From Verrucomicrobiota bacterium (lineage in GTDB: Bacteria; Verrucomicrobiota; Verrucomicrobiia; Limisphaerales; SIBE01), in NCBI GenBank assembly GCA_021733945.1, contig JAIPJX010000006.1, positions 1 through 64,000 of the forward strand: a stretch of 64,000 nt of DNA, in the 5' to 3' direction. Position numbers and translations under genes: made by a program. Below the pieces are notes generated by a model. That model made no database searches and was not told where the DNA came from. It was given only the letters and a program-made list of their open reading frames with translations. This document shows, piece by piece, positions 1 to 8,101 of the stretch (positions within the stretch are counted from its first letter, which is position 1; every line of letters starts with the position of its first letter).

Positions 1-89
1 GAACCTCGAGATCCTCAACAAGGACATCTGCGGCCCGACGCTCACCGGGACGGTTCGCGCCACCTTTCCCCCTCTCCCATTCCAATCTC

Positions 90-173
90 GGTAGGGCGAA
101 GCGTCCCCGCTGAGCCGCTTGGGCACCCGAGATCCAAATACCCCCCAGGCTCAGCGGGACGCTTCGCCCTACC
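90..173. repeat. Inverted repeat, type A (REP-like)
   Basis: The left arm starts GGTAGGGCGAAGCGTCC and the right arm ends GGACGCTTCGCCCTACC, so the transcript can fold into a long hairpin with arms of about 26 bases. Copies or half-copies of the same arm occur at about 32,540-32,785 and 53,800-53,890, always between genes. This is the behaviour of a REP/MITE-like extragenic element. Confidence 0.75.
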
Positions 174-182
174 GCCAGGGTG

Positions 183-286
183 GACTTTATCCCGCAGAGG
201 CGCAGGGACGCTGAGAAAACGGACCCAATAGAATCCCTCTCCTCTCCGCGTCTCCGCGCCTCTGCGGGAGATTTTTTCCCTGTCCC
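183..286. repeat. Inverted repeat, type E copy 1
   Basis: The arm CCCGCAGAGGCGCAGGGACGC (191-211) is mirrored by GCGTCTCCGCGCCTCTGCGGG (248-268) with two mismatches, giving a 21-bp stem. A second copy with the same spacer words (CTGAGAAAACGGACCCAATA) lies at 3981-4078, so the element is dispersed. Confidence 0.75.
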
Positions 287-479
287 ATGTTCGCCAGTCG
301 GCGGACGAATGCAATCGTTCGCAAAGATCAGCTTTCAGTGCTCGTCGGCGAGATCGGTGAGGAACTCCGGACCAAGATACAGCGTTTAATTCAAACAAAA
401 TTTCCGTGTTGACTGTTTTTCGAGTTACCCGAAATTTCGAGCCCGCTGATCGTCGGTTGAACCAATATGCCCTGACCCT

Positions 480-3400
480 ATGAGACCGCATAGATTCTTG
501 AAGTCTGCTCCGCTTTGGGTGTGCGCTTGCCTCCTGCTCGCCAGCGTCACTCAACTCCCCGCGCAATCCCCTGCGGACATTGCCGGATACCTGCTTCGCG
601 GCACCATCACCACCGGGCCCGAGGCTGGCAATTCGTTTGCGGTGTCCCTCCGTTCCGATGCAGGCTATCAATCCGGTGACGGAGGCGGGACCTATACCTA
701 TACGAAACCAACCGCTACCACGGCACAACTCGTGCTCACGAGCACCTTCCCGGAGGACGAAGCGGGCGATGTGGACACCGTGACGATGACCTTTCAGACG
801 GCGACCAACGGCACCTTTCTGGACCGCTTTGTCTATGCGGATGGTGAAACTGGATCGGTCAACGGAACGTTCAACATTTCCAAATTACCACCTCTCATCA
901 CTGCGCTCGCCATTCAACCCAAAGGGATCCTCACCGAGGGGGGATCCGCCACGATCAACGTCTCCGCACTCGCCACGGGCAACCCCACCCATCAGTGGTT
1001 CAGGGACGGCGTGGCCATCGACGGAGCCAGGAGCCCGGTGCTTGAGCTGGTCAACATAACGCCACAGGCTGAAGGCAGGTACCACGTCATTGTCACCGAC
1101 GCCCACGGCTCGACCCGGAGCAGGGACGATTACCCGTTGGTGATCGTGCTTCCCGCAAATCCACCCGGATTTGTCGGGGGCGACGATTTCAACGACAACG
1201 CCCGCGATTCCATCCGTTGGGGCGTTTCCGATTTTGCCCCGGCGGAAGCTTTGGCCGAGCGCAACACGCGGCTCGAATATGTTTCCGCCACGACGAACCT
1301 GGTCCAGGGCCACAGAGTCTGGCATCGAGGCTTGGCACGAGTCCACCAGGATTGGGAAGCCCGCGTCCATGTGAACCTCCCGGATTTACCCTTCACCCCG
1401 GAAGGTTTGGTGGCCCTGCGAATCATGGCGGTTCCGGCGGATGACACCAGCCGAGCCCTTTCACTGGAACTTGAAGCCGGGCGCTCCGCCAGCGGTGCTT
1501 CCTACCGGAGTTTTCTCTCGGTCGTGGACGCGGATGGAAACGGTCTCGATCGTTCCAGCGCCACCACCACAACGTCCGCCACGCTCCGGCTCCGTTGGGA
1601 CAGCGCCAGGGCCATGTTTCACGCCGAATATGACCCGGACGGCCCGGCCAACGGTGATGCCTGGCAGACTCTGCGCACCTATGCACCGGAGGCCTGGAAC
1701 TTGAATTCGACCTCCCCCTTCCTCGTATCCGTCGGAGGCCTTTCCGAGGGCACCCTGGTCACAAGCACCGATGAGGTTTGGTTGGATACATTCGAGACCC
1801 GTATCCCTCCGCCCCAGATCACCAGTTCCCTGATCTCAACTGGCATGGTGGCCACGCCGTTCCAATACCAAATCGTTGCCACCGGCGAGCCCACCAGCTT
1901 CGGCGTCGCGGGTTTACCGGAGGGGTTGACCTTCTCCTCCGCCGCCGGCTTGATCTCGGGAACACCGACCAGTCCCTTTACCGGCACCGTGCGCCTCTCC
2001 GCAACCAACGAGGGTGGAACCGGAACCGCGACTTTGACTCTGAACATCCGGCAGCAACTGCCTCGGTTCACCAGTGCCATCAATGCCACGGCCCAGCTGG
2101 ATCAGCCATTCAGCTTCCAAGTGGCGGCCACCGGCAATCCAACGAATTACTCCAGCTTCTTCATCCCCGAAACCGGGCGCTCTGACAGCCGGTTCCTGCC
2201 CCCCGGCCTCTCCCTGGATACATCGAGCGGGCTTATCTCGGGCGTACCGGTTTTTGTTGGGACCGTCAATGTCAGCCTGTGGGCCTTTAATGCAACGGGC
2301 TCGAGCACCACGAACCTGACGATCTCGGTCGTGCCTCCGCCCCCGGTGCTCAGCGGCGCAGCAAGCGCTGAAGGGACAATGAAACAGCCGTTCCGATATC
2401 AACCTGCGGGCAGCTGGCATTTCAGCACTCGTTTTAGTTCCTCCACCCTGCCGGACGGACTATCGATCGATCCGTTGTCAGGCCTGGTCTCGGGAACCCC
2501 CGCCTCCGCAGGAAGCCACAGCATCACGATCCAGGCAACGAACACAGGCGGCAGTGCCACGATGGCGCTTCAACTGAAAATCGATTCGAACGAGAACTCG
2601 CTTTTTATGCTGGGAAGCCTGATCCTCGCGAATCACGATACCGGTTTTCTCGCGAGCGGTGTTTCCAAGGCGGCGGGTGGCATCTACCACATCCTGTTTG
2701 TGAAAGAGGATGGCAGGATGTATGCAATGGGTTCCAACGAATATGGCCAGCTGGGGGATGGCACCACGGAAAACCGCAGGCATCCCGTCCTCATCGACAA
2801 CGAAGTAAGCGCCGTCGCCGCAGGGGGCCAGCACAGCCTTTTCCTCAAGCGAAACGGGACACTGTGGGGCATGGGCTACAACGGCAGCACCCAGCTCGGG
2901 AACACGGGAACCCGGACGAATCCCGACCCTGTGCTTATCGCGTCCGACGTCGCCTCGATCGGTGCCGGGCGAGACCATACACTCTACATCAAAACCGACC
3001 ACACGCTCTGGGCCTTGGGCCGAAACGATCGTGGCCAGCTTGGAACCGGTTCCTTTGGAGACCAATCGACCGCAATCCAGGTGGCGGATCAGGTCGAGGC
3101 TGCAACCGGCGGCACTTTTCACACCCTGTTCCTGAAGCGCGACAAAACCCTGTGGGGCATGGGATCAAGCGGTTATTTGGGCGTCTCCCAATTTCCGCTG
3201 GAGCGGTCGACGCCGATCGAAATTGCATCGGGTGTGAGTTCCTTTTCCGCCTCGGGCAATCACTCGGTGTTTGTCCGGAACGGTTTCCTGATGGGAATGG
3301 GCAGCAACGTTTCGGGTCAACTGGGCCCGATCTCCACGAACCATGTACAAACCCCGATCGTGATTGAAAGCGGCGTCATCAATGCAGTCGCAGGCAACAG

Positions 3401-3773
3401 CCACACACTCTTCACCCGCCTCGGCCGGGAACTCTGGGGCCTGGGGCACAACACGTCCCTGCAACTTGGACCCAACGCGCCACAAACCTCTCGGATCACA
3501 ACCCCGGTGCGGATTGATCAACGCGTGTCCCAGGTTGCGGCCGGTAATTCGCACAGCCTGTACATCGTCGGCTCCACCGGCCAGGGTCCCGTGCCGGGCA
3601 CGCCGCCCCGCATCAGCATCGAGAACTTAAACGGCGAACTGCGTTTGACCTGGCCAACAGGCACTTTGGAATCTGCACCCTCCATAACCGGGCCGTGGAC
3701 TCCCCAGCCACAAGCCAGCAGTCCGCAAACCGTCGCTCCTGTGGGTCCGGCGGAGTTCTTCCGGGTGCGCTAA
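480..3773 (+). CDS. Secreted RCC1-repeat protein with Ig-like domains
   Basis: A 1097-residue exported protein. Residues 1-29 are a signal peptide ending near LPAQ. A small beta-rich region follows, then an Ig-like domain (about 138-225, with the W...Y core), a beta-rich region, and three putative-Ig repeats (about 445-705) marked by LPEGLTF/SGLISGTP-type motifs. About 705-1030 holds six RCC1 blades with cores such as GSNEYGQLGDG and GRNDRGQLGTG, which should fold as a beta-propeller. A short C-terminal domain ends at the stop. The ATG at 480 is chosen because the signal peptide follows directly. RCC1 propellers bind proteins, and the role here is probably a cell-surface interaction. No ligand can be named. 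It is monocistronic and flanked by repeats. Confidence 0.85.
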   Translation: MRPHRFLKSAPLWVCACLLLASVTQLPAQSPADIAGYLLRGTITTGPEAGNSFAVSLRSDAGYQSGDGGGTYTYTKPTATTAQLVLTSTFPEDEAGDVDTVTMTFQTATNGTFLDRFVYADGETGSVNGTFNISKLPPLITALAIQPKGILTEGGSATINVSALATGNPTHQWFRDGVAIDGARSPVLELVNITPQAEGRYHVIVTDAHGSTRSRDDYPLVIVLPANPPGFVGGDDFNDNARDSIRWGVSDFAPAEALAERNTRLEYVSATTNLVQGHRVWHRGLARVHQDWEARVHVNLPDLPFTPEGLVALRIMAVPADDTSRALSLELEAGRSASGASYRSFLSVVDADGNGLDRSSATTTTSATLRLRWDSARAMFHAEYDPDGPANGDAWQTLRTYAPEAWNLNSTSPFLVSVGGLSEGTLVTSTDEVWLDTFETRIPPPQITSSLISTGMVATPFQYQIVATGEPTSFGVAGLPEGLTFSSAAGLISGTPTSPFTGTVRLSATNEGGTGTATLTLNIRQQLPRFTSAINATAQLDQPFSFQVAATGNPTNYSSFFIPETGRSDSRFLPPGLSLDTSSGLISGVPVFVGTVNVSLWAFNATGSSTTNLTISVVPPPPVLSGAASAEGTMKQPFRYQPAGSWHFSTRFSSSTLPDGLSIDPLSGLVSGTPASAGSHSITIQATNTGGSATMALQLKIDSNENSLFMLGSLILANHDTGFLASGVSKAAGGIYHILFVKEDGRMYAMGSNEYGQLGDGTTENRRHPVLIDNEVSAVAAGGQHSLFLKRNGTLWGMGYNGSTQLGNTGTRTNPDPVLIASDVASIGAGRDHTLYIKTDHTLWALGRNDRGQLGTGSFGDQSTAIQVADQVEAATGGTFHTLFLKRDKTLWGMGSSGYLGVSQFPLERSTPIEIASGVSSFSASGNHSVFVRNGFLMGMGSNVSGQLGPISTNHVQTPIVIESGVINAVAGNSHTLFTRLGRELWGLGHNTSLQLGPNAPQTSRITTPVRIDQRVSQVAAGNSHSLYIVGSTGQGPVPGTPPRISIENLNGELRLTWPTGTLESAPSITGPWTPQPQASSPQTVAPVGPAEFFRVR

Positions 3774-3980
3774 GACCTCCCCTGCTGGGGGGGGTCGGCT
3801 GGGGGTCGGTTCTTGGTACAGAGGTGTTCTCTGATGATTCAATACCAAGACCCCTCGGTGCCCCCCGACTGCGTGAGTGAGCCCCTCAACCTCTTCCCCA
3901 AACAAACCGCATGGCATTGGATCCGCATTCGTGATCCAAATTTCGTGCCCTCTTTCCCCGCATGTTTCGCCAAGCAGAAT

Positions 3981-4078
3981 GTATCCCGCTGAGACGCAGG
4001 GACGCTGAGAAAACGGACCCAATACCCCTCTCCTCTCTGCGTCTCCGCGCCTCTGCGGGAGATTCTTTCGATGTCCCG
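3981..4078. repeat. Inverted repeat, type E copy 2
   Basis: Second copy of the hairpin at 183-286. The left arm has GCTGAGACGCAGGGACGC, the right arm GCGTCTCCGCGCCTCTGCGGG is identical to copy 1, and the spacer CTGAGAAAACGGACCCAATA is shared. The left arm has diverged, so pairing is less perfect. Confidence 0.7.
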
Positions 4079-4209
4079 TTTTCCCGGTCGAAGTGATTCC
4101 CCAAATCGCTTGAAGAACCAAAATCCCGTTCCCTGATGTGGACCTGCGATTTAAATCTGCGGTCATCCTGCTCATCGGTGGTTAAATCCCCATTCCACGC
4201 ATTTCCTGT

Positions 4210-4560
4210 TTCCCCCGCTCACCGGGACGGTTCGCGACACTGCCATTCGTTTAAGGGGAGGAGATGTCCTCGTTGAGGATTTCGAGGTTTCTCATGACTT
4301 GCCGTTGAACGGATTGGGGTCCTGATGGGAGTGAGTGGATTTGCGCCTTCAAGCAAAACCAAAGCGGCGTCGGCGCTGCGCTCTGCCGCGCGCACTCCAA
4401 AACACCGTCGTTCTTCCGACGCCATGCCTTGGAATCCATCCCAACTCCAAAAAACAATCCCTTCGCTCCCACAAACCCTCCGCCCTGTGGAGTGCGGCGG
4501 CCTCTGCCGCACTCCACGACGCTGTCGCGAACCTGGCAAAGACCGGAGCATCCCCGCGGG
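4210..4560 (-). repeat. Composite interspersed repeat, modules B and C
   Basis: Read on the minus strand, bases 4345-4211 give a module that also occurs at about 32,420-32,580 with roughly 90% identity by eye, including ATGAGRAACCTCGAAATCCT and CTTAAACGAATGGCAGTG. The adjoining module (about 4370-4450) contains GGCATGGCGTCGGAA and GTTTTGGAGTGCGC, shared with about 27,960-28,010. The modules are shuffled relative to each other between loci, as expected of decayed mobile or recombining elements. Confidence 0.65.
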
Positions 4561-4622
4561 GTGGTGTACCTCATGAGGTGTGCCTCGCGCTGCGAGGCAC
4601 AGTCGGTCGCAGCGCGACCGAC

Positions 4623-4701
4623 TCCACCCAGTCCACCCAGTCCACCCAGTCCACCCAGTCCACCCAGTCCACCCAGTCCACCCAGTCCACCCAGTCCACC
4701 C
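4623..4701. repeat. 9-bp tandem repeat (TCCACCCAG)n
   Basis: Eight perfect tandem copies of TCCACCCAG followed by a partial copy (TCCACCC). Because nine is divisible by three, every frame is open and gives tripeptide repeats, which explains the proline-rich ORFs in the track. The array sits in non-coding DNA 466 bp from the tRNA gene. A perfect array of this kind is likely to vary in copy number between strains. Confidence 0.9.
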
Positions 4702-5166
4702 GCGCAGGTTCGTTCAAGGGGTATCACACAATCGCAGTAGCCCGCCCGCCCACAAGGTGCAAGCCGATGGATCCAATAGAGAAGAGGCTCAGCCTGCTAA
4801 TCCGCTCGGAGTCTTGCGTATTGATCAACCCCTCTGCTCGCTACATCATTGCCCCCTCCGGACCGGTGAACAACCTTCACTGGAATCCAGAGCTGCGGGG
4901 CGTATATTCTGCCCGAGAGGTCGCTCCAATCGAGTTGCGGCTGTGCCTGGCTTGGGCTTTGTGCTGGCAATCCCCTCGCCATCCTCCTTGAGCCTGGGCC
5001 GGGCATGGCTGCTTCGAGACATCTTCGGCACGCTCTGCGAACACACATGACAGCCCTGGAAAGGCTTGCACTTTCCTGGACTTGTTAGCAGTAGGCGTTA
5101 GCAGTTGAGGCACCTTTCAAATCCGAATACGGCTTCAGTGACTTAGGTTGAGGTTATTGAGAAGAA

Positions 5167-5241
5167 TGGAGGCGAGGGTCGGAATCGAACCGACGCATAA
5201 GGCTTTTGCAGAGCCCTGCCTTACCACTTGGCTACCCCGCC
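5167..5241 (-). tRNA. tRNA-Cys (GCA)
   Basis: On the minus strand the sequence folds as a complete cloverleaf. The acceptor GGCGGGG pairs with CCTCGCC (one G-U), the D-arm is GCC/GGC, the anticodon stem-loop has loop CTGCAAA giving anticodon GCA, and the T-arm is GTCGG-TTCGATT-CCGAC. The discriminator base is U, as expected for cysteine tRNA, and the 3' CCA is encoded (5167-5169). The gene stands alone in an intergenic region. Confidence 0.97.
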
Positions 5242-5461
5242 ATTCCAGCGAACCTGAACGATAATTCGGATTGCCCTGCGTGCAAGCCTTTATTCGCCCG
5301 GATCGGCCGCGGGATGCAGGTCAGGAATCTTCGAGCCGCTGGTCCTGTTGCCGGTTGAACGGCCAGATTCCTAATTATCTTGTTCGCGTGCGTCCGGAAA
5401 CCTAGAGTTTCGCATCACGATGCAAACCTATTCCTCAGCGGGTCAGTGACCACCTTTCCCT

Positions 5462-7093
5462 ATGCGGGTTCTGATCGCCGAAGATGATCCGGTATCCCGC
5501 CTGAGCCTTCAGGCGTCCTTGAAGAAATGGGGATACGAGGTGACGACTGCGATCGACGGAAACGCGGCCTGGGAGATTCTCCAGAAGAACGACTGTCCGC
5601 GCCTGGCCATTCTCGATTGGGAAATGCCCGGCCTCACGGGTGTGGAGGTCTGCCGCAGGGTGCGCTCGTCCGTGGGTCGGGATTACGTCTACATTGCATT
5701 TCTCACCGCACGGGTCCTCAAGGAGGACATCATTGAGGGTTTCGACGCCGGTGCCGACGATTTTATCACCAAACCGTTTAATCCCCGGGAACTGGAGGGC
5801 CGACTGAGGGCCGCCGACCGCATTCTCGACCTGCACGCGGAACTGGGTGCCATCTACAACGCCTCACCCGTGGCAATGATCCTCCTGGATCGCGATTGCC
5901 GGATTAAGAACCTCAACCCCACCGGAGCCAGGCTCTCGGGACTATCGGCCGGGGGTTCGTCCGGGGCGGCGATTGGGGCATCCCTTCGGTGCGCGCATGG
6001 CGGGCCCCACACTCTGGAAAACACCCCCGCGTGCACCTGTTGGCCGTGCCTGCTGCAGCGGTTCGTCGCCGGGACCCAACGCACGGAAAAAATCACCCGT
6101 GAAGAGGTGATCCTGCGTCCGCTGAACCATTCCGGATCCGAGGAACTCTGTTTCCTGGTGTCCACGGAACGTCTCCTGGTCACCGGGGAAGACATGGTGC
6201 TGGTGGTGCTGGAGGATATTTCAGCCCGCAAGAAGGCGGAACGATCGCTGGCTGATTTGAATCGGACTCTGGAATCGCGCGTGGAACAACGGTCCGCGGA
6301 GGTCTATCAGCTCCTGCGTCAAAAGGACGGGTTCGTTCGCCGCCTGGGACACGATCTGAAGACCCCGTTGACACCCCTGGTTGCGTTGCTGCCGACTGTG
6401 GAAAAACGCGTTCAGGATCCGAAAGCGAAGAAAATGCTCCGACTGGCAATCCGGAACGTCGAATTCATGAGAGGCCTCGTCGAGAAGACCCTGCAGCTTG
6501 CAGAACTCAACAATACAAACACCAAACCAATCACGGAGCGAATCGACCTGGGCGAGGAGATCCGGAATGTCATCGCCACACTCTCCTACATTCTGGAAGC
6601 AGCGGCTGCCAGGGTGATCAATCAGATCACCGCCCCCGTTTGGGTGCTGGCAAATCCGCTCGAACTGCGGGAGGTTTTCCACAATCTGATCACGAACGCG
6701 ATCAAATACTCCGAAGGTGGCGCAACGCTCCGGATTGCCGCCACCCGGAACGGCCGGATGGTGACCATGTCCTTCTCCGACGAAGGCATCGGCATGACGG
6801 CGGAGGACACCCGCCGGGTGTTTGAAGAGTTCTACAAGGCCGACCCTTCGAGACACGATCGCTCATCAACCGGCCTGGGACTGAGTGTCTGCAGAACGAT
6901 CGTTGAGAGGCACGGAGGCAGGATCTGGGCGGAGAGTCCCGGTCTTCGCCTCGGTTCAACCATCTCCTTCTCCCTCCCCTCCGGGGAACCGGACATCGAC
7001 CGGGCCGGAGCGACTCCGGAAGAAACCGGACCTTGTCCAACAACCGGAACCCAGAACAATCCGCACAACCCCTTCAAACCAAGCAATGACTAA
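5462..7093 (+). CDS. Receiver-PAS-histidine kinase hybrid
   Basis: A 543-residue cytoplasmic signalling protein. Residues 1-120 are a receiver with acidic residues EDD (7-9), phospho-acceptor D52, T82 and K104. A PAS domain follows (about 125-255) and carries four cysteines in a pattern C..H..........C.C..C. A coiled coil (about 255-290) leads to a HisKA domain with motif LGHDLKTPLTPL and an HATPase_c domain with N, G1 (DEGIGM) and G2 (STGLGLS) boxes. There are no membrane segments. The phosphorylated receiver may control kinase activity. It overlaps the next response-regulator gene by 8 bp, so the two are translationally coupled and probably form a phosphorelay. The ligand of the Cys-containing PAS domain is unknown. 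Confidence 0.9.
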   Translation: MRVLIAEDDPVSRLSLQASLKKWGYEVTTAIDGNAAWEILQKNDCPRLAILDWEMPGLTGVEVCRRVRSSVGRDYVYIAFLTARVLKEDIIEGFDAGADDFITKPFNPRELEGRLRAADRILDLHAELGAIYNASPVAMILLDRDCRIKNLNPTGARLSGLSAGGSSGAAIGASLRCAHGGPHTLENTPACTCWPCLLQRFVAGTQRTEKITREEVILRPLNHSGSEELCFLVSTERLLVTGEDMVLVVLEDISARKKAERSLADLNRTLESRVEQRSAEVYQLLRQKDGFVRRLGHDLKTPLTPLVALLPTVEKRVQDPKAKKMLRLAIRNVEFMRGLVEKTLQLAELNNTNTKPITERIDLGEEIRNVIATLSYILEAAAARVINQITAPVWVLANPLELREVFHNLITNAIKYSEGGATLRIAATRNGRMVTMSFSDEGIGMTAEDTRRVFEEFYKADPSRHDRSSTGLGLSVCRTIVERHGGRIWAESPGLRLGSTISFSLPSGEPDIDRAGATPEETGPCPTTGTQNNPHNPFKPSND

Positions 7094-7460
7094 ACACATC
7101 CTTGTTGTCGACGACGACCCGTCCATGAGGGAGACGGTTGAACTGCTTCTGAACGAAGTCCACCCCTCCATTCGGTTTGCGGACGGCGGGCGCCAATGCC
7201 TGGAAGAACTGCGCGCCGGATTTCGCGGGCTGATCCTGATGGATGTGATGATGCCGGAACTGAACGGATGGGAAACCATCGCGGCGATCGTTGAAGAGGG
7301 GCTGGACGACGGGAATATCTTCTGCATGTTCACGGCCGTCCAGGATCCCGAGCCCAGGATGGAGTTTTTAAAGGAATACGTGCTGGATTACATCCGCAAA
7401 CCGTTCACTTCGGAAGAACTTGTGGCGGTTGTGGACAGTTCCCTGGGATATCTCACCTGA
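7086..7460 (+). CDS. Single-domain response regulator (CheY-like)
   Basis: A 124-residue receiver with no output domain. The acidic pocket is VDDDPSM, the phospho-acceptor is D53 (LMDVMMPELNGWE), the conserved Thr lies in MFTA, and the Lys in IRKPFTS. The ORF track starts much further upstream inside the kinase gene. The ATG at 7086 is chosen because it begins exactly at the canonical receiver N-terminus and overlaps the kinase stop (ATGACTAA). It probably receives phosphate from the preceding kinase and acts by protein-protein contact, perhaps on the CheB-like protein encoded 35 bp downstream. Confidence 0.9.
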   Translation: MTKHILVVDDDPSMRETVELLLNEVHPSIRFADGGRQCLEELRAGFRGLILMDVMMPELNGWETIAAIVEEGLDDGNIFCMFTAVQDPEPRMEFLKEYVLDYIRKPFTSEELVAVVDSSLGYLT

Positions 7461-7495
7461 ACCCACCCCCCGGCAAACGTGAGCAGATCAAGGCC

Positions 7496-8080
7496 ATGAA
7501 CACGGTGATCCTGATTGGTGCCTCCACCGGTGGACCGCGTGCGCTGCAGACGGTGCTGCGCGGCATGCCGCCGCTCGATGCCAGCATCGTCCTGGTGCAA
7601 CACATGCCCGAATACATCTCCGGGCCGTTTCGGAACACGCTCGCCGGGTTGACGGAAATGCAGGTGGTGATCGCAACCGACAGAATGGGCCTGGAACCAG
7701 GCACGGTTTATATTGCGCCGGGCGGCATCCATCTGACCCTGGAAGGCAACACCCAGCTGCGTCTGGTTCAGGGCCCGAAGGTCTGTTTTGTGCGACCCTC
7801 CATCGACGTGGCCATGAAGTCGCTGCAACAAAAGCCGGGCTCCAGGATCATCGGTGTCATCTTGACGGGAATGGGTCAGGACGGCGCCGAAGGGATCACG
7901 CATATCAAGAAGGCCGGTGGCATCACCATCGCCCAGGACGAAAAGAGCAGCACCATATACGGAATGCCAAGAGCGGCCGTGCAGACGGGATCGGTCGATC
8001 ACGTGCTGCCATTGGAGAGAGTGCAATCCAAGCTCATCGGTCTGGCCGGGGTGTTGCTCAAACCACGTTCCGGGGGATAA
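7496..8080 (+). CDS. Stand-alone CheB-type methylesterase
   Basis: A 194-residue protein consisting only of the CheB catalytic domain. The triad is visible as S10 (IGASTGGP), H36 (VQHMP) and D129 (GMGQDGAEG), and the RPSIDV motif is present. Classical CheB has an N-terminal receiver. Here the receiver is supplied as a separate protein by the gene just upstream. The family demethylates or deamidates methyl-accepting glutamate/glutamine residues. No CheR, CheA, CheW or MCP gene is in the window, so a non-chemotaxis target or a distant receptor is possible. An AAGG sequence just before the ATG supports the start. Confidence 0.85.
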   Translation: MNTVILIGASTGGPRALQTVLRGMPPLDASIVLVQHMPEYISGPFRNTLAGLTEMQVVIATDRMGLEPGTVYIAPGGIHLTLEGNTQLRLVQGPKVCFVRPSIDVAMKSLQQKPGSRIIGVILTGMGQDGAEGITHIKKAGGITIAQDEKSSTIYGMPRAAVQTGSVDHVLPLERVQSKLIGLAGVLLKPRSGG

Positions 8081-8101
8081 ACGGAAACGCAATTTCCAGG
8101 T

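Larger units (their letters stand above)
1..479. repeat. Repeat-rich intergenic region
   Basis: No gene is supported here. The first 60 bases match, in opposite orientation, a module near 4,210-4,290 and, in the same orientation, one near 32,475-32,580 (core AACCTCGAAATCCTCAACGA with small changes). Bases 90-173 form a long inverted repeat and 191-268 a second one, both listed separately. The last 100 bases are more AT-rich and contain TTGACT near 405, so the promoter of the RCC1 gene at 480 probably lies there, but no convincing -10 box can be assigned. Confidence 0.6.
3774..5166. other. Long non-coding region with repeats
   Basis: No ORF here looks like a real gene. From left to right it holds a type E hairpin repeat (3981-4078), a type B/C composite of interspersed modules (4210-4560) also found at 27.7-28.0 kb and 32.2-33.0 kb, and a 9-bp tandem array (4623-4701). 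About 450 bp before the tRNA show no recognisable feature. ORFs drawn across the array (repeating ST/Q, PPS or HPV) are by-products of the 9-bp period. Confidence 0.6.

Noticed and set aside
4623-4701. CRISPR array
   Set aside because: The repeat unit is 9 bp with no spacers and no cas genes nearby. It is a simple tandem repeat.
4335-5050. Plus-strand ORFs with ST/Q, PPS or HPV tripeptide repeats
   Set aside because: They are created by the 9-bp tandem repeat, which keeps all frames open. Flanking sequence does not look coding.
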